DNA of 64,000 nt from Okeania sp034190295. Lineage in GTDB: Bacteria > Cyanobacteriota > Cyanobacteriia > Cyanobacteriales > Microcoleaceae. Numbering within the stretch: position 1 is the stretch's first letter; every line of letters begins with the position of its first letter. Below, piece after piece: positions 46,954 through 56,655 of this stretch. The position numbers were made by a program, and so were the translations under genes. The DNA is taken from NCBI GenBank assembly GCA_034190295.1, contig JAXHSW010000015.1, positions 1-64,000 of the forward strand, read 5' to 3'. The notes below the pieces were generated by a model. It was not told the DNA's origin. It saw nothing but the letters and a program-made list of their open reading frames with translations, and searched no databases.

Positions 46954-47727
46954 ATGAACATTATTCCCGCAATCGATATATTAGATGGACGTTGTGTAAG
47001 GTTATATCAAGGAGATTATGAGCGAAAGCAAGTTTTTAATGATAACCCAATTGATGTAGCAAAAAGGTGGGTAGATGAAGGAGCAACAAAGCTACATTTG
47101 GTAGACTTAGATGGTGCAAAAGCAGGTCAACCTGTAAATCAAAAGACAATAGAAGCAATTATCAAAGCAGTAGATGTACCAATACAATTAGGGGGAGGTT
47201 TACGCAACTATTCTGCAGTTGCAAGTGTGCTTGCTCTTGGTGTCAAACAAGCTATTTTAGGTACTGTAGCGGTCGAACGACCTCAGTTAATATCTAACCT
47301 CTGTCAAGAATTTCCCGGTCAAATTATTGTAGGTATTGATGCCAGAGATGGAAAAGTCGCGACTAAAGGGTGGTTAGAAACATCTGAGATATCAGCAACT
47401 GACCTCGCTCGGCAAATGGCTAAACTAAAAGTTGCAGCGATCGTCTATACTGATATTCAGCGAGATGGTACTCTCAAAGGGCCTAACATACAATCTTTAA
47501 GGGAATTAGCTGCTGCTATCAATATTCCCATTATCGCTTCTGGTGGTATTAGTTCAATTACCGATCTGTTAAGTCTGTTAGCATTAGAACCCATGGGGGT
47601 AGAAGCTGCAATTGTTGGTCGTGCTTTGTACACTGGTGATATTTGTCTGACAGAAGCAAATCAAGCTGTAGGTCAAGGACGTTGGCAGGATATTCCTTCA
47701 AATTTAGGATATTCTGCTTTTGCCTAA
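46954..47727 (+). CDS. hisA: ProFAR isomerase (histidine synthesis)
   Basis: A 257-residue (beta/alpha)8 isomerase that converts ProFAR to PRFAR in histidine synthesis. It shows the general-acid/base Asp residues in AIDILDGRCVRL (near 7) and IVGIDARDGKVATKGW (near 130), the two phosphate-binding loops QLGGGLRN and IASGGISS, and YTDIQRDGTLKGPN. It starts at MNIIPAIDILDG; a TTG two codons earlier is less likely. The gene is intact and of normal length. Other his genes are not in this window, as is common in cyanobacteria. Confidence 0.97.
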   Translation: MNIIPAIDILDGRCVRLYQGDYERKQVFNDNPIDVAKRWVDEGATKLHLVDLDGAKAGQPVNQKTIEAIIKAVDVPIQLGGGLRNYSAVASVLALGVKQAILGTVAVERPQLISNLCQEFPGQIIVGIDARDGKVATKGWLETSEISATDLARQMAKLKVAAIVYTDIQRDGTLKGPNIQSLRELAAAINIPIIASGGISSITDLLSLLALEPMGVEAAIVGRALYTGDICLTEANQAVGQGRWQDIPSNLGYSAFA

Positions 47728-48562
47728 CATCATATCCGTTTAATTGCATATATATCCAATTTAGGCCGATATAATAGGAAATATAGCAGGGAATAGGGGT
47801 TTTACCCCGCATTGGTGGCAGACGCACCTGGTAGCGCACTCGGTGTGAGGCAACAGTGGGAAAATATTTTTCCCTTATTTAGGTATCATCAGTATTTAAG
47901 TCAAACACCAACTCATTCCTTGCTATTGTTTCTGTGTTTCTCATTCTCATTATATAGAATCCGGTTATACAGTATATATATATTGATAATTCTATCCACA
48001 CTTTCTCGCCTTCAATCTCTCCACCTCCCCTTGGACCCACACTTCCCACCCTCCCCACACAGACCACCCCCAAACATAAGATAAGTATTCAACCGGATTT
48101 GATATTATTGATTCCCTCAAAGTCTAGAATATTTCACAATTCAAATCATAAATTAGTTTAGTTAGAAAAAATGATTTAGTTGCAGTTGAATGGTTAAGTA
48201 TTAGGGGTTCAATTATCTTTGTTTTAGAAGCCTAATTTATAATCTTTGATTTCAAGTAGGAGAACGTCACAATTATACTTATTATATAAGCATTCAGCGG
48301 TCAGCTATTAGCTATCAGCTATTGATGATAGGAGGAGAGAAAAGCAATTGATAAATTTGGATATAGTTAAAACTTACTGTCAAATTACGCTTCTTTAAGC
48401 CTATCGGGAATTATTCATTATTTGCTGAATGCGAGCGCATCCCGCAGGGAAGTGCTGACTGCTAAGAGCTGAATGCTTACCTGATTATTATTATTATTTG
48501 TGGCATTTGATTAGCAGACAAGTGATACAATCAAAGAGAATCTATCATCCTTCCAGAAAGCT
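47728..48562. repeat. Spacer with family G and phrase repeats
   Basis: Bases 47790-47860 contain GGGGTTTTACCCC and a GGTGGCAGACGCACC stretch that resembles part of tRNA-Leu but does not fold as one. Bases 48075-48107 carry the AAGTATTCAACCGGATTTG phrase. Bases 48288-48482 are a family G copy, homologous over about 200 bases to 63400-63615. No gene is supported. Confidence 0.65.
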
Positions 48563-49186
48563 ATGTTCTGTCCAATGCAACTAGATTGTCAAGCAATGAC
48601 AGGAATAATATATAATTGCCCTAACTTGTCAGAATGTCTAGATAACTCTCCCCTAAATAGAAGGGAAGCAATTAGGCTTTATTTCCTCAATCAAGGAATT
48701 AAACCAGAAGATATGAAAATGAGTGGGTACTCGACCCCAGAAAATAATTCTGATGATTCTATGGGTTTATACGGTTCTAGTTTTACCTATAATTTTGATA
48801 GTGAGACTAGGGACAGAATTATTTTTGCTACTCCCATAGTATGGGAAGATTCAATGGGTGGGATACAGCGCTTTGATGATTTGACCAAAGAAAAATTAGA
48901 ACAACTTATTAGTCAGGGTTTTGTAAATCCCGCAGATGCACATAATTCTTCCCCAACAATTAACGATTTATTCGATTTTGCACAAAGACAAGCTAATAAA
49001 GGTTGTGAATTTACTTTTGAAGGTTATGCGGTTAGTCCACAACGTCTAGATTATCGAGTTAGTATTGATGGTTTATCTTATCAGGGAATTTGCTCTACAG
49101 ATTTAATTTTTGACTTTCAAGAGTTTGTTGGTGAACCAGATGAGTTGGACATAGAGCCTAATTATTTACGAGCTTGGTGGGATTGA
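48563..49186 (+). CDS. Unrecognised conserved-looking protein
   Basis: A 207-residue acidic protein I cannot place in a family. The N-terminus is cysteine-bearing (FCPMQLDCQAM, YNCPNLSEC) and could bind a metal. The middle has NRREAIRLYFLNQGIKPEDM, FATPIVWEDSMGG and FDDLTKEKLEQLISQGFVNPADA, suggesting a mixed alpha/beta domain, and the C-terminus ends NYLRAWWD. Codon use and A/T third positions match neighbouring genes, and the frame is long and uninterrupted, so it is probably real. Two start codons (48563 and 48575) are equally possible. There are no membrane segments and no operon partner. Confidence 0.7.
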   Translation: MFCPMQLDCQAMTGIIYNCPNLSECLDNSPLNRREAIRLYFLNQGIKPEDMKMSGYSTPENNSDDSMGLYGSSFTYNFDSETRDRIIFATPIVWEDSMGGIQRFDDLTKEKLEQLISQGFVNPADAHNSSPTINDLFDFAQRQANKGCEFTFEGYAVSPQRLDYRVSIDGLSYQGICSTDLIFDFQEFVGEPDELDIEPNYLRAWWD

Positions 49187-50469
49187 AGATAAATAATAGC
49201 TAATGTTTGATAAATACAGCATATTCGTTGATTAATGTGGTGCAACTGACGGGGTAAATTTTTTGCTTGTTCCCTACTCCCTACTCCCTACCCCCTACCC
49301 CCTTTTTGCTCAAATTTATTGTCAAACACCAAAAGACGTAGTGCTATATTTGATATTTTTAAGATTTATCGATCGCGTTCAATCTCAAAAATTAGGTCAG
49401 ATCAAATCTGTTGACTAAGGTTCCCGAGAAATCGGAGTAATATAATTCTATCGATCGTCATACAATGCTTCAATAATGGATAATGGATAATTGATAATTG
49501 ATAATGGATAATTGATAATTGATAATTACCTCTCCCTAAAAGGAAGAGGATTGAATGATCGTGAAAATTTTTTCTTGTTTCTCCTTGCTTATGAGAGGAT
49601 TTTTACCTTAATTATTCGGTAAGAGCTAATGGCCATTTGCTCCTACAGGGTTTTGGTTGCGGTCTCAAATCCGCTCGGGTTCGGTATAACAAAATGTTCC
49701 ATCTGAACGCCATTGCCAAATCTTTCAAGCTTTCCCCATCTCCCCACACTATGAATTTAATTAGGGTTTGCTTATGGAAAGTCTTTTTGCTCTTTGTAGG
49801 GACCCACCCCTGATATCAAGTCTCATTAAGAACGCCATAATAAAAATTTTCTTCTCTTGAGAGAAAATATTTTTTCCGTTTGTCATGGTCCGCAAACAAA
49901 TTTCCTCTTGTTTCCTACTCCCTACTCCCTACTCCCTAGATTTTTCCGAAGTGGTTATTTAAAGAGACATGATATGACTCCTCCCAGGAGGGGAATTTGG
50001 GGAGATGGAGAGATTTGTATATTTGCACAATTAAATGTATTTCTTATGAATATTCTCTGACGACAAAGAATTAGTACTGCCCACGAAGGGGGTATCATAA
50101 TATAACACCGATGCTACCGGATTTGATATCATTAGGTTATTTTTATAATACCTACAACCTATCATTTACCGAAAAATTGTGGTTGAAAGTCTCCCCTTTT
50201 AAGAGGATAATAAATAAAAATTTTCATGATTAGTCAATCCTCTTTTTTTCAAGGAGAGGTAATTTCAGTTATCAGTTATCAGTTATCAGTTATCAGTACC
50301 GACAACTATTGCCTGCAGCTTACGAAAATACGCTCACTGAATATTTTTTCATCCCCTTAAAAGGGGAGGCGCGTGGACCTCATTTTTTGGTAATTGGTAA
50401 TTGGTAATTGTTAATTATTAATTATTCATTATTAATTATTAATTGTTGAACACCTTCTTAAAATTACAA
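49187..50469. repeat. 1.3-kb spacer with three family A copies
   Basis: Bases 49262-49303 are a CCCTACTC simple repeat. Bases 49472-49621 are a minus-strand family A copy. Bases 49751-49820 are a TAATTAGGGTTTGCTTATGG element also seen near 12060. Bases 50166-50264 are a plus-strand family A copy and 50340-50447 a minus/plus composite. Bases 50264-50300 are CAGTTAT heptamers. A 67-codon frame at 49857-50060 is repeat-derived. Confidence 0.8.
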
Positions 50470-51075
50470 TTATTTACTAAAAATAGTTAGTAATACTGCT
50501 CCTAACAAATAGTGACTTGCTTGTAAATTTAATCCAACTTCTTTACCTAATTGCTCGCGAGCTGTTGGACTATAAAGCTTAATTCCACCAGGAGAAATAC
50601 TCAAAGACTGAAGTTCATCTTGCCATTTAAAATAGGAATCAACTAAATAGAAAAATCCTCCTGGGCGTAAAACTCGACTCACTTCATTAAATACTTGTTG
50701 AGGATGAGGATAATGTAAAAAACTAATTGTATTAAAAACGGCATCAAATTGTTCATTAGCAAAAGGCATTTCTTCAGCATTTCCTAGTAAAAATGTTAAA
50801 CTTTCTTGATGACGATTACAACTATTAGCTTGATTAACCATTTCGGGAGATAAGTCTAAACCAATACCTTGAAGATTTGGAAAATTAACAGCAAGACGAT
50901 GCAAAAGTTTTCCAGTACCACAACCTAAATCTAGTACATTTGCTGGACTTGGCAAATTTACATATTCCAGTAATCTTTGATGTACTGCTTGATAAACTAC
51001 AGATGGAAATAACCAATCATAATTAGGTGCCCAAAGATCGAAAAATTTTTGTTTAGAGGGAATATTATTTGTCAT
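50470..51075 (-). CDS. SAM-dependent methyltransferase
   Basis: A 201-residue class I methyltransferase of the UbiE/ArsM-like type. Motif I is NVLDLGCGTGKLLHRLA (about 41-57), motif II region LQGIGLDLSPEMVNQA, then LLGNAEEMPFANEQFDAVFNTISFLHY and VLRPGGFFYLVDSYFKW. Length is short, without an extra substrate domain, so the methyl acceptor cannot be told. The gene is flanked by a family A repeat and family G sequence. The C-terminal LLGAVLLTIFSK is hydrophobic and could be membrane-associated. Confidence 0.9.
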   Translation of the reverse strand: MTNNIPSKQKFFDLWAPNYDWLFPSVVYQAVHQRLLEYVNLPSPANVLDLGCGTGKLLHRLAVNFPNLQGIGLDLSPEMVNQANSCNRHQESLTFLLGNAEEMPFANEQFDAVFNTISFLHYPHPQQVFNEVSRVLRPGGFFYLVDSYFKWQDELQSLSISPGGIKLYSPTAREQLGKEVGLNLQASHYLLGAVLLTIFSK

Positions 51076-51667
51076 ATAGCAGTTATGTTTGAGTTTATAG
51101 GAAAATATTATTTAGGCATTTCGGTCCGAATGCTGCGCAAACAGCTCTTAGCAGTCAGTGCTTCCCTGCGGAATGCGCTCGCATTCAGCAAATTAACTAG
51201 CTATCAGCTCTCAGCATTTAGCTGGAGCGCTAAAATTCGAGGGTTTAAGTCCCCTGCTATATTTGAAAAAGCGCGCGGTGCACCTTTTATGGGGGTTATA
51301 AGACGCGGAGCGGCAACTCTAGAGTATCCCCCATTATACACTTTTAGAAGCTGATAGCTGACCGCTGAGGTGCTGACTGCTATTTCAATGAATGATTCCT
51401 TCAACCTTAGAAGGAGGGTATCTTGGCAGTAACTTTTAATTCTCTCTCAATTTTTCAATTACTTTTACCGAAAATTGTGGTTGAAAACCTCCCCTTTTAA
51501 GGGGATAATAAAGAAAAATTTTCACGATCATTCAATCCTATCCGTTTTAAAGGAGAGGTAATTATTAATTATTAATTATTAATTATTAATTATTAATTGT
51601 TGAAATCCTCCTCTTATAAATAGCTGATAGCTGATAGCTGATAGCTGATAGCTGATAGCTTACAAAA
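51076..51667. repeat. Spacer with family G and a complete family A copy
   Basis: Bases 51112-51400 are family G sequence (GCATTTCGGTCCGAATGCTG ... GAATGCGCTCGCATTCAGC ... GCTGACCGCTGAGGTGCTGAC). Bases 51465-51604 are a complete plus-strand family A copy. Bases 51623-51660 are GCTGATA heptamers. They end just before the upp stop. Confidence 0.8.
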
Positions 51668-52300
51668 TTATCTCGTTCCATATAAGCGATCGCCTGCATC
51701 TCCTAATCCTGGAATAATATAACCGTGTTCGTCTAATTTTTCATCAATAGCAGCAGTATATAAGGATACCTCTGGGTGATTTTCATGGAAATGTTGAATT
51801 CCCTCTGGTGCTGCTAATAAACACAGAAACCGAATTGATTCTGGGTTAGATTCTTTAATCCGATCGACTGCTGCTACTGCTGAATTTCCAGTTGCTAACA
51901 TTGGGTCAACTATTAATACATCTCGCTGCTCAATATCATGGGGGACTTTGAAATAATATTCTACAGCAACTAAAGTGCTAGGGTCGCGATACAAACCAAT
52001 ATGTCCCACTCTTGCTGTAGGTATTAGTTCTAAAATCCCATCAAGGAGTCCTTGACCTGCTCGCATAATGGAAACAATTACCATTTTTTTTTCAGCAGCT
52101 AACATGGGTGCTTCCATCAACTTCATTGGTGTCTCAATTTGTTGATATTTTATGGGTAAATCGCGAGTTACTTCATAAGCTAATAACATTCCTATTTCTT
52201 TGAGCAGTTGGCGAAATTGAGCAGTGGTAGTTTCTAGTTGACGTAATAGTGTCAATTTATGCTGCACTAATGGATGATTAATGATATTAACTTCTGCCAT
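51668..52300 (-). CDS. upp: Uracil phosphoribosyltransferase
   Basis: A 210-residue uracil salvage enzyme that makes UMP from uracil and PRPP. The PRPP loop is VLIVDPMLATGNSAVAAVD (near 125-143), the flexible-loop and uracil-site segments include RAGQGLLDGILELIPTARVGHIGLYRD and the C-terminal GYIIPGLGDAGDRLYGT. Complete and typical. The folB and URC4 genes lie 657 bases upstream on the same strand. URC4 belongs to a uracil-degradation route in which UMP-level intermediates occur, so a joint role in pyrimidine turnover is plausible. Confidence 0.96.
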   Translation of the reverse strand: MAEVNIINHPLVQHKLTLLRQLETTTAQFRQLLKEIGMLLAYEVTRDLPIKYQQIETPMKLMEAPMLAAEKKMVIVSIMRAGQGLLDGILELIPTARVGHIGLYRDPSTLVAVEYYFKVPHDIEQRDVLIVDPMLATGNSAVAAVDRIKESNPESIRFLCLLAAPEGIQHFHENHPEVSLYTAAIDEKLDEHGYIIPGLGDAGDRLYGTR

Positions 52301-52957
52301 TTTATGACCTAGTTTAATTCATCAAATTATATATCATTTTAGTGTGCCGTAGGTGAGGTATGGGGTATTAAACAAGGTAGTGAAGGGAGTAACTATTTCC
52401 TATACTTTTACCGAATAATTAAGGTAAAAATCCTGTCACTCGCCGTGGAGAAACAATAAAAATTTTTCACGATCATTCAATCCTATCCGTTTTAGGGAGA
52501 GGTAATTATCAATTATCAATTATCAATTATTGAACAGACTGATGCCATCTAAATTATTATAAAATAGAGACTTTTAGCTGAAATATCTTCATAGCAAATT
52601 CAGAGATAATTTACCGAATAATTAATAATTAATAATTAATAATTAAATAATTCGCGCCTTGAAGCCTCCCCTTTTAAGGGAAAAAAAGCGGTCGCTCTTC
52701 TTAGCTTCCCGTTGGGTGGGATGGATGGGTTACCTAACCATATCCAATCGACCAAGAGAAAAGAGATTATTCCCGATCTTCAATTCCGTAGCGGTTTTAA
52801 CCAGAGGTAATTATCAATTATCAATTATCAATTATCCATTAATGAAAATAGTAGCGAGGTACATTTTTATCACTTTTCAACTTCTCTAAAAATTAGAATC
52901 AAGTATGTACTTCACCACATTGAAAAATCGTCTAAATTACTAAATTTATTAACTAAA
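52301..52957. repeat. Two family A copies between folB and upp
   Basis: Bases 52412-52534 (TTACCGAATAATTAAGG ... AATTATTGAAC) and 52611-52846 (TTACCGAATAATTAATAATT ... CAATTATCCATTAATGAAA, with the GTTGGGTGGGATGG insert) are plus-strand family A copies, the second of the long composite form. No gene is supported. Confidence 0.8.
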
Positions 52958-53332
52958 TTAGTTATATACTAATGCTTCCTTTCCTCTAGTAATTTCAATA
53001 GTAACTTTTCCACTAAAATCCGGTATTGGAGCTGCTAATTTAGTTAAACTAACCTTGACATTTTGTACTAATGGTTCTTGCAAAATAGCTCCAGCGATCG
53101 CATCAGCTACTTTTTCTAACAAAGCAAACTTAGAATTTTTCACAAGCTCTTGAACAGTATTAACAATACTGCCATAATCTACAGTATCTTCCAAAGCATC
53201 ACTTTTACCAGGAGCAGTCAAATCTAACCCTAGAATTAAATCCACTTCAAACCACTGTCCTAATACTTTTTCCTCTGGAAAAAAGCCGATGTATCCGTAG
53301 CAGCGAATTCCAGTAATTGAGATTGAGTCCAT
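52958..53332 (-). CDS. folB: Dihydroneopterin aldolase
   Basis: A 124-residue enzyme of folate synthesis that cleaves dihydroneopterin to 6-hydroxymethyl-dihydropterin and glycolaldehyde. It shows ITGIRCYGYIGFFPEEKVLGQWFEVD, in which the Glu of FPEE is the pterin-anchoring region, VDYGSIVNTVQE, LLEKVADAIA, and VSLTKLAAPIP with the catalytic Lys. Length is typical. It starts 14 bases after the URC4 stop on the same strand, so the two are almost certainly one operon, an unusual pairing. The next folate gene, folK, is at 55394 on the opposite strand. Confidence 0.94.
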   Translation of the reverse strand: MDSISITGIRCYGYIGFFPEEKVLGQWFEVDLILGLDLTAPGKSDALEDTVDYGSIVNTVQELVKNSKFALLEKVADAIAGAILQEPLVQNVKVSLTKLAAPIPDFSGKVTIEITRGKEALVYN

Positions 53333-53346
53333 AATTACTAATTAAA

Positions 53347-54585
53347 TTAAAAAACTGTTCCATCACTCTTTATTTTAATCGGAGGCGCACCATCTTTTCT
53401 TAATTCTTTTGCTATTTTTCTTCCTGTTGTCCATGTGCCTCCTTGTAAGACTTTTACCAATGGTAATTCTGAGCTATTTAAGTTAAGTTTTGCTTGAATT
53501 ACTTGAGCAACTTTGTCTAAAAGACTAATAGTTAGCGCTCTCCATTCTACAATAATTTCTGAACCTGGTAAATGTTGTTGTTGTAGAATTAAAGGATTTT
53601 TAATTTGTATTAGCCCCATATCTATAAATAAGCCACCATTCCGATATTCTGCTAATCCAGTTAAATCGTCTAATCCAATTATTTTTAAACCCAATTCTTG
53701 TAATGGTTCGAGCAATGAGTATGTTAACCATTGAGATAATTTATGAAAAGGTATATATTCATCCCCCAAGCGATCGCTTTTGAGTAGAGCATGAGGCCAA
53801 ACATCCCCTAAATTAATCCCTGAAATAGTACTGCGCCCTGGCCAAATATCACCTAATCCCTCCAATACAGCATTTAATACTGAAGTAGCTTGAATTACTT
53901 CTTTATTGGCCTGATTTGGCCACAAATAATCAACCATATTTCCTGGACGTGGACTATCAATGCCAAATAACTGAGAATCTCGATCTAAAACTTGTCCCAA
54001 GCGTTGCAGCAATTCCAGACGACCTTCAAGACCCACCAAGGGATTTTTTGGACTAATTTGGAATCCTTGGGCTAAAGTCTGAATATCAATTTGGGAAAGT
54101 CCTCTAGTATCTGCTTGCCAGGGAAAATCGGGATTACTAGAAAAAAAGCCTTGGCAAAATAGTCGGAAACTACAAACTGCTAAACCTTCTGAACGACTAA
54201 ATATTAAGCCAGTTTCAGGTTCAGTGTATTGCCAGTTTGCCCCGGCACCGGCATCTAGTAGTACACTAATAATGGCTAAATCAAATTTAACTTTGGCCTT
54301 TTCAACTGGTGTGAGTCCTGCCAACATTTGGTCAAGTTCAACTAGGCGAGGTACATCTCCTACTTGGAAATGTCGCCAACGACTATGGAAGGGTATGTCT
54401 AGTTTGGGATACTGCTTCAGGGTTATATCAATAACATAATCGGCGCATTTATCTAGTTGAGTTAAATCGACTCGAAAATTATTTAGTTTGTCTTGACAAG
54501 CAAGATTAAATATGCTACTGCACCTTTCTCGAATGGCCTGGGGAGTTCTTAGATATGTAATAATTTCTGGGATTTTTTTATTCAT
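53347..54585 (-). CDS. URC4/Urg3 family protein (DUF1688)
   Basis: A 412-residue DUF1688 protein, the bacterial form of fungal URC4/Urg3, part of a uracil catabolic pathway that does not use dihydrouracil. Diagnostic pieces are YLRTPQAIRERC, IPFHSRWRHFQVGDVPRL, AKVKFDLAIISVLLDAGAGANWQY, ISGINLGDVWPH and LKIIGLDDLTGLAEYRNGGL. The catalytic reaction is not settled. Usual partners are URC1 (a GTP cyclohydrolase II-like protein) and a uracil phosphoribosyltransferase; here upp is nearby but URC1 is not in the window. folB follows after 14 bases. The gene is complete. Confidence 0.93.
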   Translation of the reverse strand: MNKKIPEIITYLRTPQAIRERCSSIFNLACQDKLNNFRVDLTQLDKCADYVIDITLKQYPKLDIPFHSRWRHFQVGDVPRLVELDQMLAGLTPVEKAKVKFDLAIISVLLDAGAGANWQYTEPETGLIFSRSEGLAVCSFRLFCQGFFSSNPDFPWQADTRGLSQIDIQTLAQGFQISPKNPLVGLEGRLELLQRLGQVLDRDSQLFGIDSPRPGNMVDYLWPNQANKEVIQATSVLNAVLEGLGDIWPGRSTISGINLGDVWPHALLKSDRLGDEYIPFHKLSQWLTYSLLEPLQELGLKIIGLDDLTGLAEYRNGGLFIDMGLIQIKNPLILQQQHLPGSEIIVEWRALTISLLDKVAQVIQAKLNLNSSELPLVKVLQGGTWTTGRKIAKELRKDGAPPIKIKSDGTVF

Positions 54586-55393
54586 TAAAAGTCAAAGTTA
54601 AATAGCAGTCAGCACCTCAGCGGTCAGCGGTCAGCATGATTGACTTTTCTTGACCGAAAATTCTGGTTTAAAGCTTCCCATTTTAAGGGGATAATAACGA
54701 AGTCTGCAAGTCAGAAATTAAACGATAAATTGTGGTTTAAAGCCTCCCCCTAAAAGGGGGATGAAAAAATATTCAATGAGCGTATTTTCGTTTTCTCCGG
54801 CAATAGTTGTCGGTACTGATAACTGATAACTGAAATGACTCACCCGCGGGCCCCGACCGTGGAGGGTAAGTAGGGGATTTGAGCAACTATCCAAAAATAT
54901 TTCGCCAGTCAAAGCGGGGTTTTAGACCCAATTATTTTGATCGAGAAAATATTTTCTCACAGGAGTCGATTGGATATGGTTAGGAAACCCATCTATCCCA
55001 CCCTACGGGAAGCTGCGAAGAGCGACCACTTGTTTCTCCACGGCGAGTGAGAGGCTTTAAACCTTAATTATTCGGTAATTATAATTATTAATTATTAATT
55101 GTGGAAACCCTCGTCGGGGAGTTAAACCCCCACTCAACCATCGTAAGGATTAGTTCCCGGGGTATAAACCCAAGGTCAAAACCCAAAAAGCTGTTTGCGG
55201 AGCATTCCGGTACGGAAAATGCTGAAGCGCTGAAGCGCTAGTTAAGGAATATAATATCAATAGTAAGCTAGAAAAAAAATATCGCAAACATGATGTAATT
55301 AAACACAATTTAGTTGATAGGAAACTTTGAGAGTTTCTTGTTGGTTTTTCTAAATTTAATTCAGCAAAAAATTAGGTAAAAAATCCCTCAGTA
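54586..55393. repeat. Spacer with families A, C and G
   Basis: Bases 54601-54640 are family G pieces. Bases 54652-54700 and 54722-54775 are two short family A fragments. Bases 54836-54945 are a family C copy with CACCCGCGGGCCCCGACCG at its head. Bases 54955-55078 are a minus-strand composite family A end. Bases 55180-55240 are family D/G sequence. The folK promoter should lie after 55260. Confidence 0.7.
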
Positions 55394-55909
55394 ATGTCTA
55401 ATCAAATTCACTTCAGCCAATCAGAAAAACAAGAGAATAATGTAGCTGTTGCTCTTGGTAGTAATCTCGGTGATTCTTTAACTATTCTCGAAAATGCCAT
55501 CCAAACTTTATCAAAAACTTCAGGTATTACCTTAAAGACTTATTCAAGCTGGTATCGGACTAAACCTATCGGTCCAGAACAACCTGATTATCTGAATGGT
55601 TGTGCATTATTAAAAGTAGAATTAACACCCCACAAACTATTAGAAATTCTCTTAGATATTGAACAACAATTTAAGCGAGTCCGTTTAGAACATTGGGGAC
55701 CTAGAACTCTAGATTTAGACTTAATCTTATACAATGATTTAATATTAGATACTCCAAACCTGCAAATACCCCATCCTCGGATGAGAGAAAGAGCTTTTGT
55801 GCTTGTACCCCTAGCAGAAATAGCTCCTGATTGGATTGACCCAGTATGGGGAAAGGCGATCGCTCAACTCTTAAAAGAGGTAGAATGTTCGGGAGTTTCT
55901 AAACTTTAA
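55394..55909 (+). CDS. folK: Hydroxymethyldihydropterin pyrophosphokinase
   Basis: A 171-residue HPPK of folate synthesis, transferring pyrophosphate from ATP to 6-hydroxymethyl-dihydropterin. Core motifs are VAVALGSNLGDS (near 18-29), SSWYRTKPIGPEQPDYLNGCA, the catalytic segment RTLDLDLILYNDL with two metal-binding Asp, and IPHPRMRERAFVLVPLAEIAPDW. Length is typical. The start is at MSNQIHFSQ; the first 16 residues are extra to the core and less conserved. The SDR gene follows after 26 bases on the same strand, implying one transcript and a shared pterin substrate. Confidence 0.96.
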   Translation: MSNQIHFSQSEKQENNVAVALGSNLGDSLTILENAIQTLSKTSGITLKTYSSWYRTKPIGPEQPDYLNGCALLKVELTPHKLLEILLDIEQQFKRVRLEHWGPRTLDLDLILYNDLILDTPNLQIPHPRMRERAFVLVPLAEIAPDWIDPVWGKAIAQLLKEVECSGVSKL

Positions 55910-55935
55910 AGTTAAAAAATAATTAATTTATAGGA

Positions 55936-56655
55936 ATGCTTAAAAAAGCACTTGTAACAGGTTCCGCAGTTGGAATAGGAAAGGCGATCGCTCTAGATTT
56001 AGCAAGTAAAGGATTTGATGTAGCATTTCACTATAACCGTAGTGCAGATGCAGCTAATGAAGCAAGTAAAGAAGCAGCTACTTATGGAGTAAAATCTATT
56101 GCCCTACAAGCAGATGTTACTAAATCCGAAATGGCTAAATCTCTAGTAGAAAATGCAGTAGAAAAACTGGGTGGTTTGTCAGTAGTAGTCAATACTGTAG
56201 GAAACTATTTAGGGACAGCTACCAGTCAAATATCCATAGAAGAGTGGCAGGAAGTTATTGATTCTAATCTCAATTCCAATTTTTATGTCACTACAGCAGC
56301 ACTTCCCCATCTCAAAGCAGCTAATGGCGCACGCATAGTTAATTTTGCTTGTGCTCATGCTCAAAATGTGGTAGCACGCCAGACAAATACAGCTTATATA
56401 ATTACTAAAACTGGTATTATAATCTACAGTAAATCTTTGGCTAAAGAGTTAATTAAAGACAAAATTACTGTTAATGTAGTTTCACCAGGAATAGCTGAAA
56501 ATTCTTTTGACGTAGAAGAAATGATTCCTAAAATACCAGCAAAACGTCCGGCAACTTTACAAGAAATTAATCATGCAGTTTGGTTTTTTATTAATCCTGA
56601 TTCTGATTATATTACAGGGCAAATTTTGGAAGTTTCTGGTGGCTGGAATTTATAA
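55936..56655 (+). CDS. Short-chain dehydrogenase, pteridine reductase-like
   Basis: A 239-residue SDR oxidoreductase. The cofactor site is TGSAVGIG (8-15) with NRS after strand 2, suiting NADPH. NTVGNY (86-91) is the NNAG-like motif, N111 the catalytic Asn, and Y154-IIT-K158 the YxxxK pair. The position normally held by catalytic Ser (Y minus 13) is H141 in FACAHAQ, as in atypical SDRs such as PTR1, which has Asp there. With folK 26 bases upstream and pterin genes downstream, a pteridine or dihydrofolate reductase role (FolM/PTR1-like) is plausible. General SDR annotation is certain; the substrate is inference. Confidence 0.85.
   Translation: MLKKALVTGSAVGIGKAIALDLASKGFDVAFHYNRSADAANEASKEAATYGVKSIALQADVTKSEMAKSLVENAVEKLGGLSVVVNTVGNYLGTATSQISIEEWQEVIDSNLNSNFYVTTAALPHLKAANGARIVNFACAHAQNVVARQTNTAYIITKTGIIIYSKSLAKELIKDKITVNVVSPGIAENSFDVEEMIPKIPAKRPATLQEINHAVWFFINPDSDYITGQILEVSGGWNL

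Noticed and set aside
47808..47870. tRNA-Leu-like stretch GGTGGCAGACGCACC
   Set aside because: The flanking sequence does not give a cloverleaf; it may be a rearranged fragment or chance.
49857..50060. A 67-codon plus-strand frame
   Set aside because: It is built from CCCTACTC simple repeat and family phrases.
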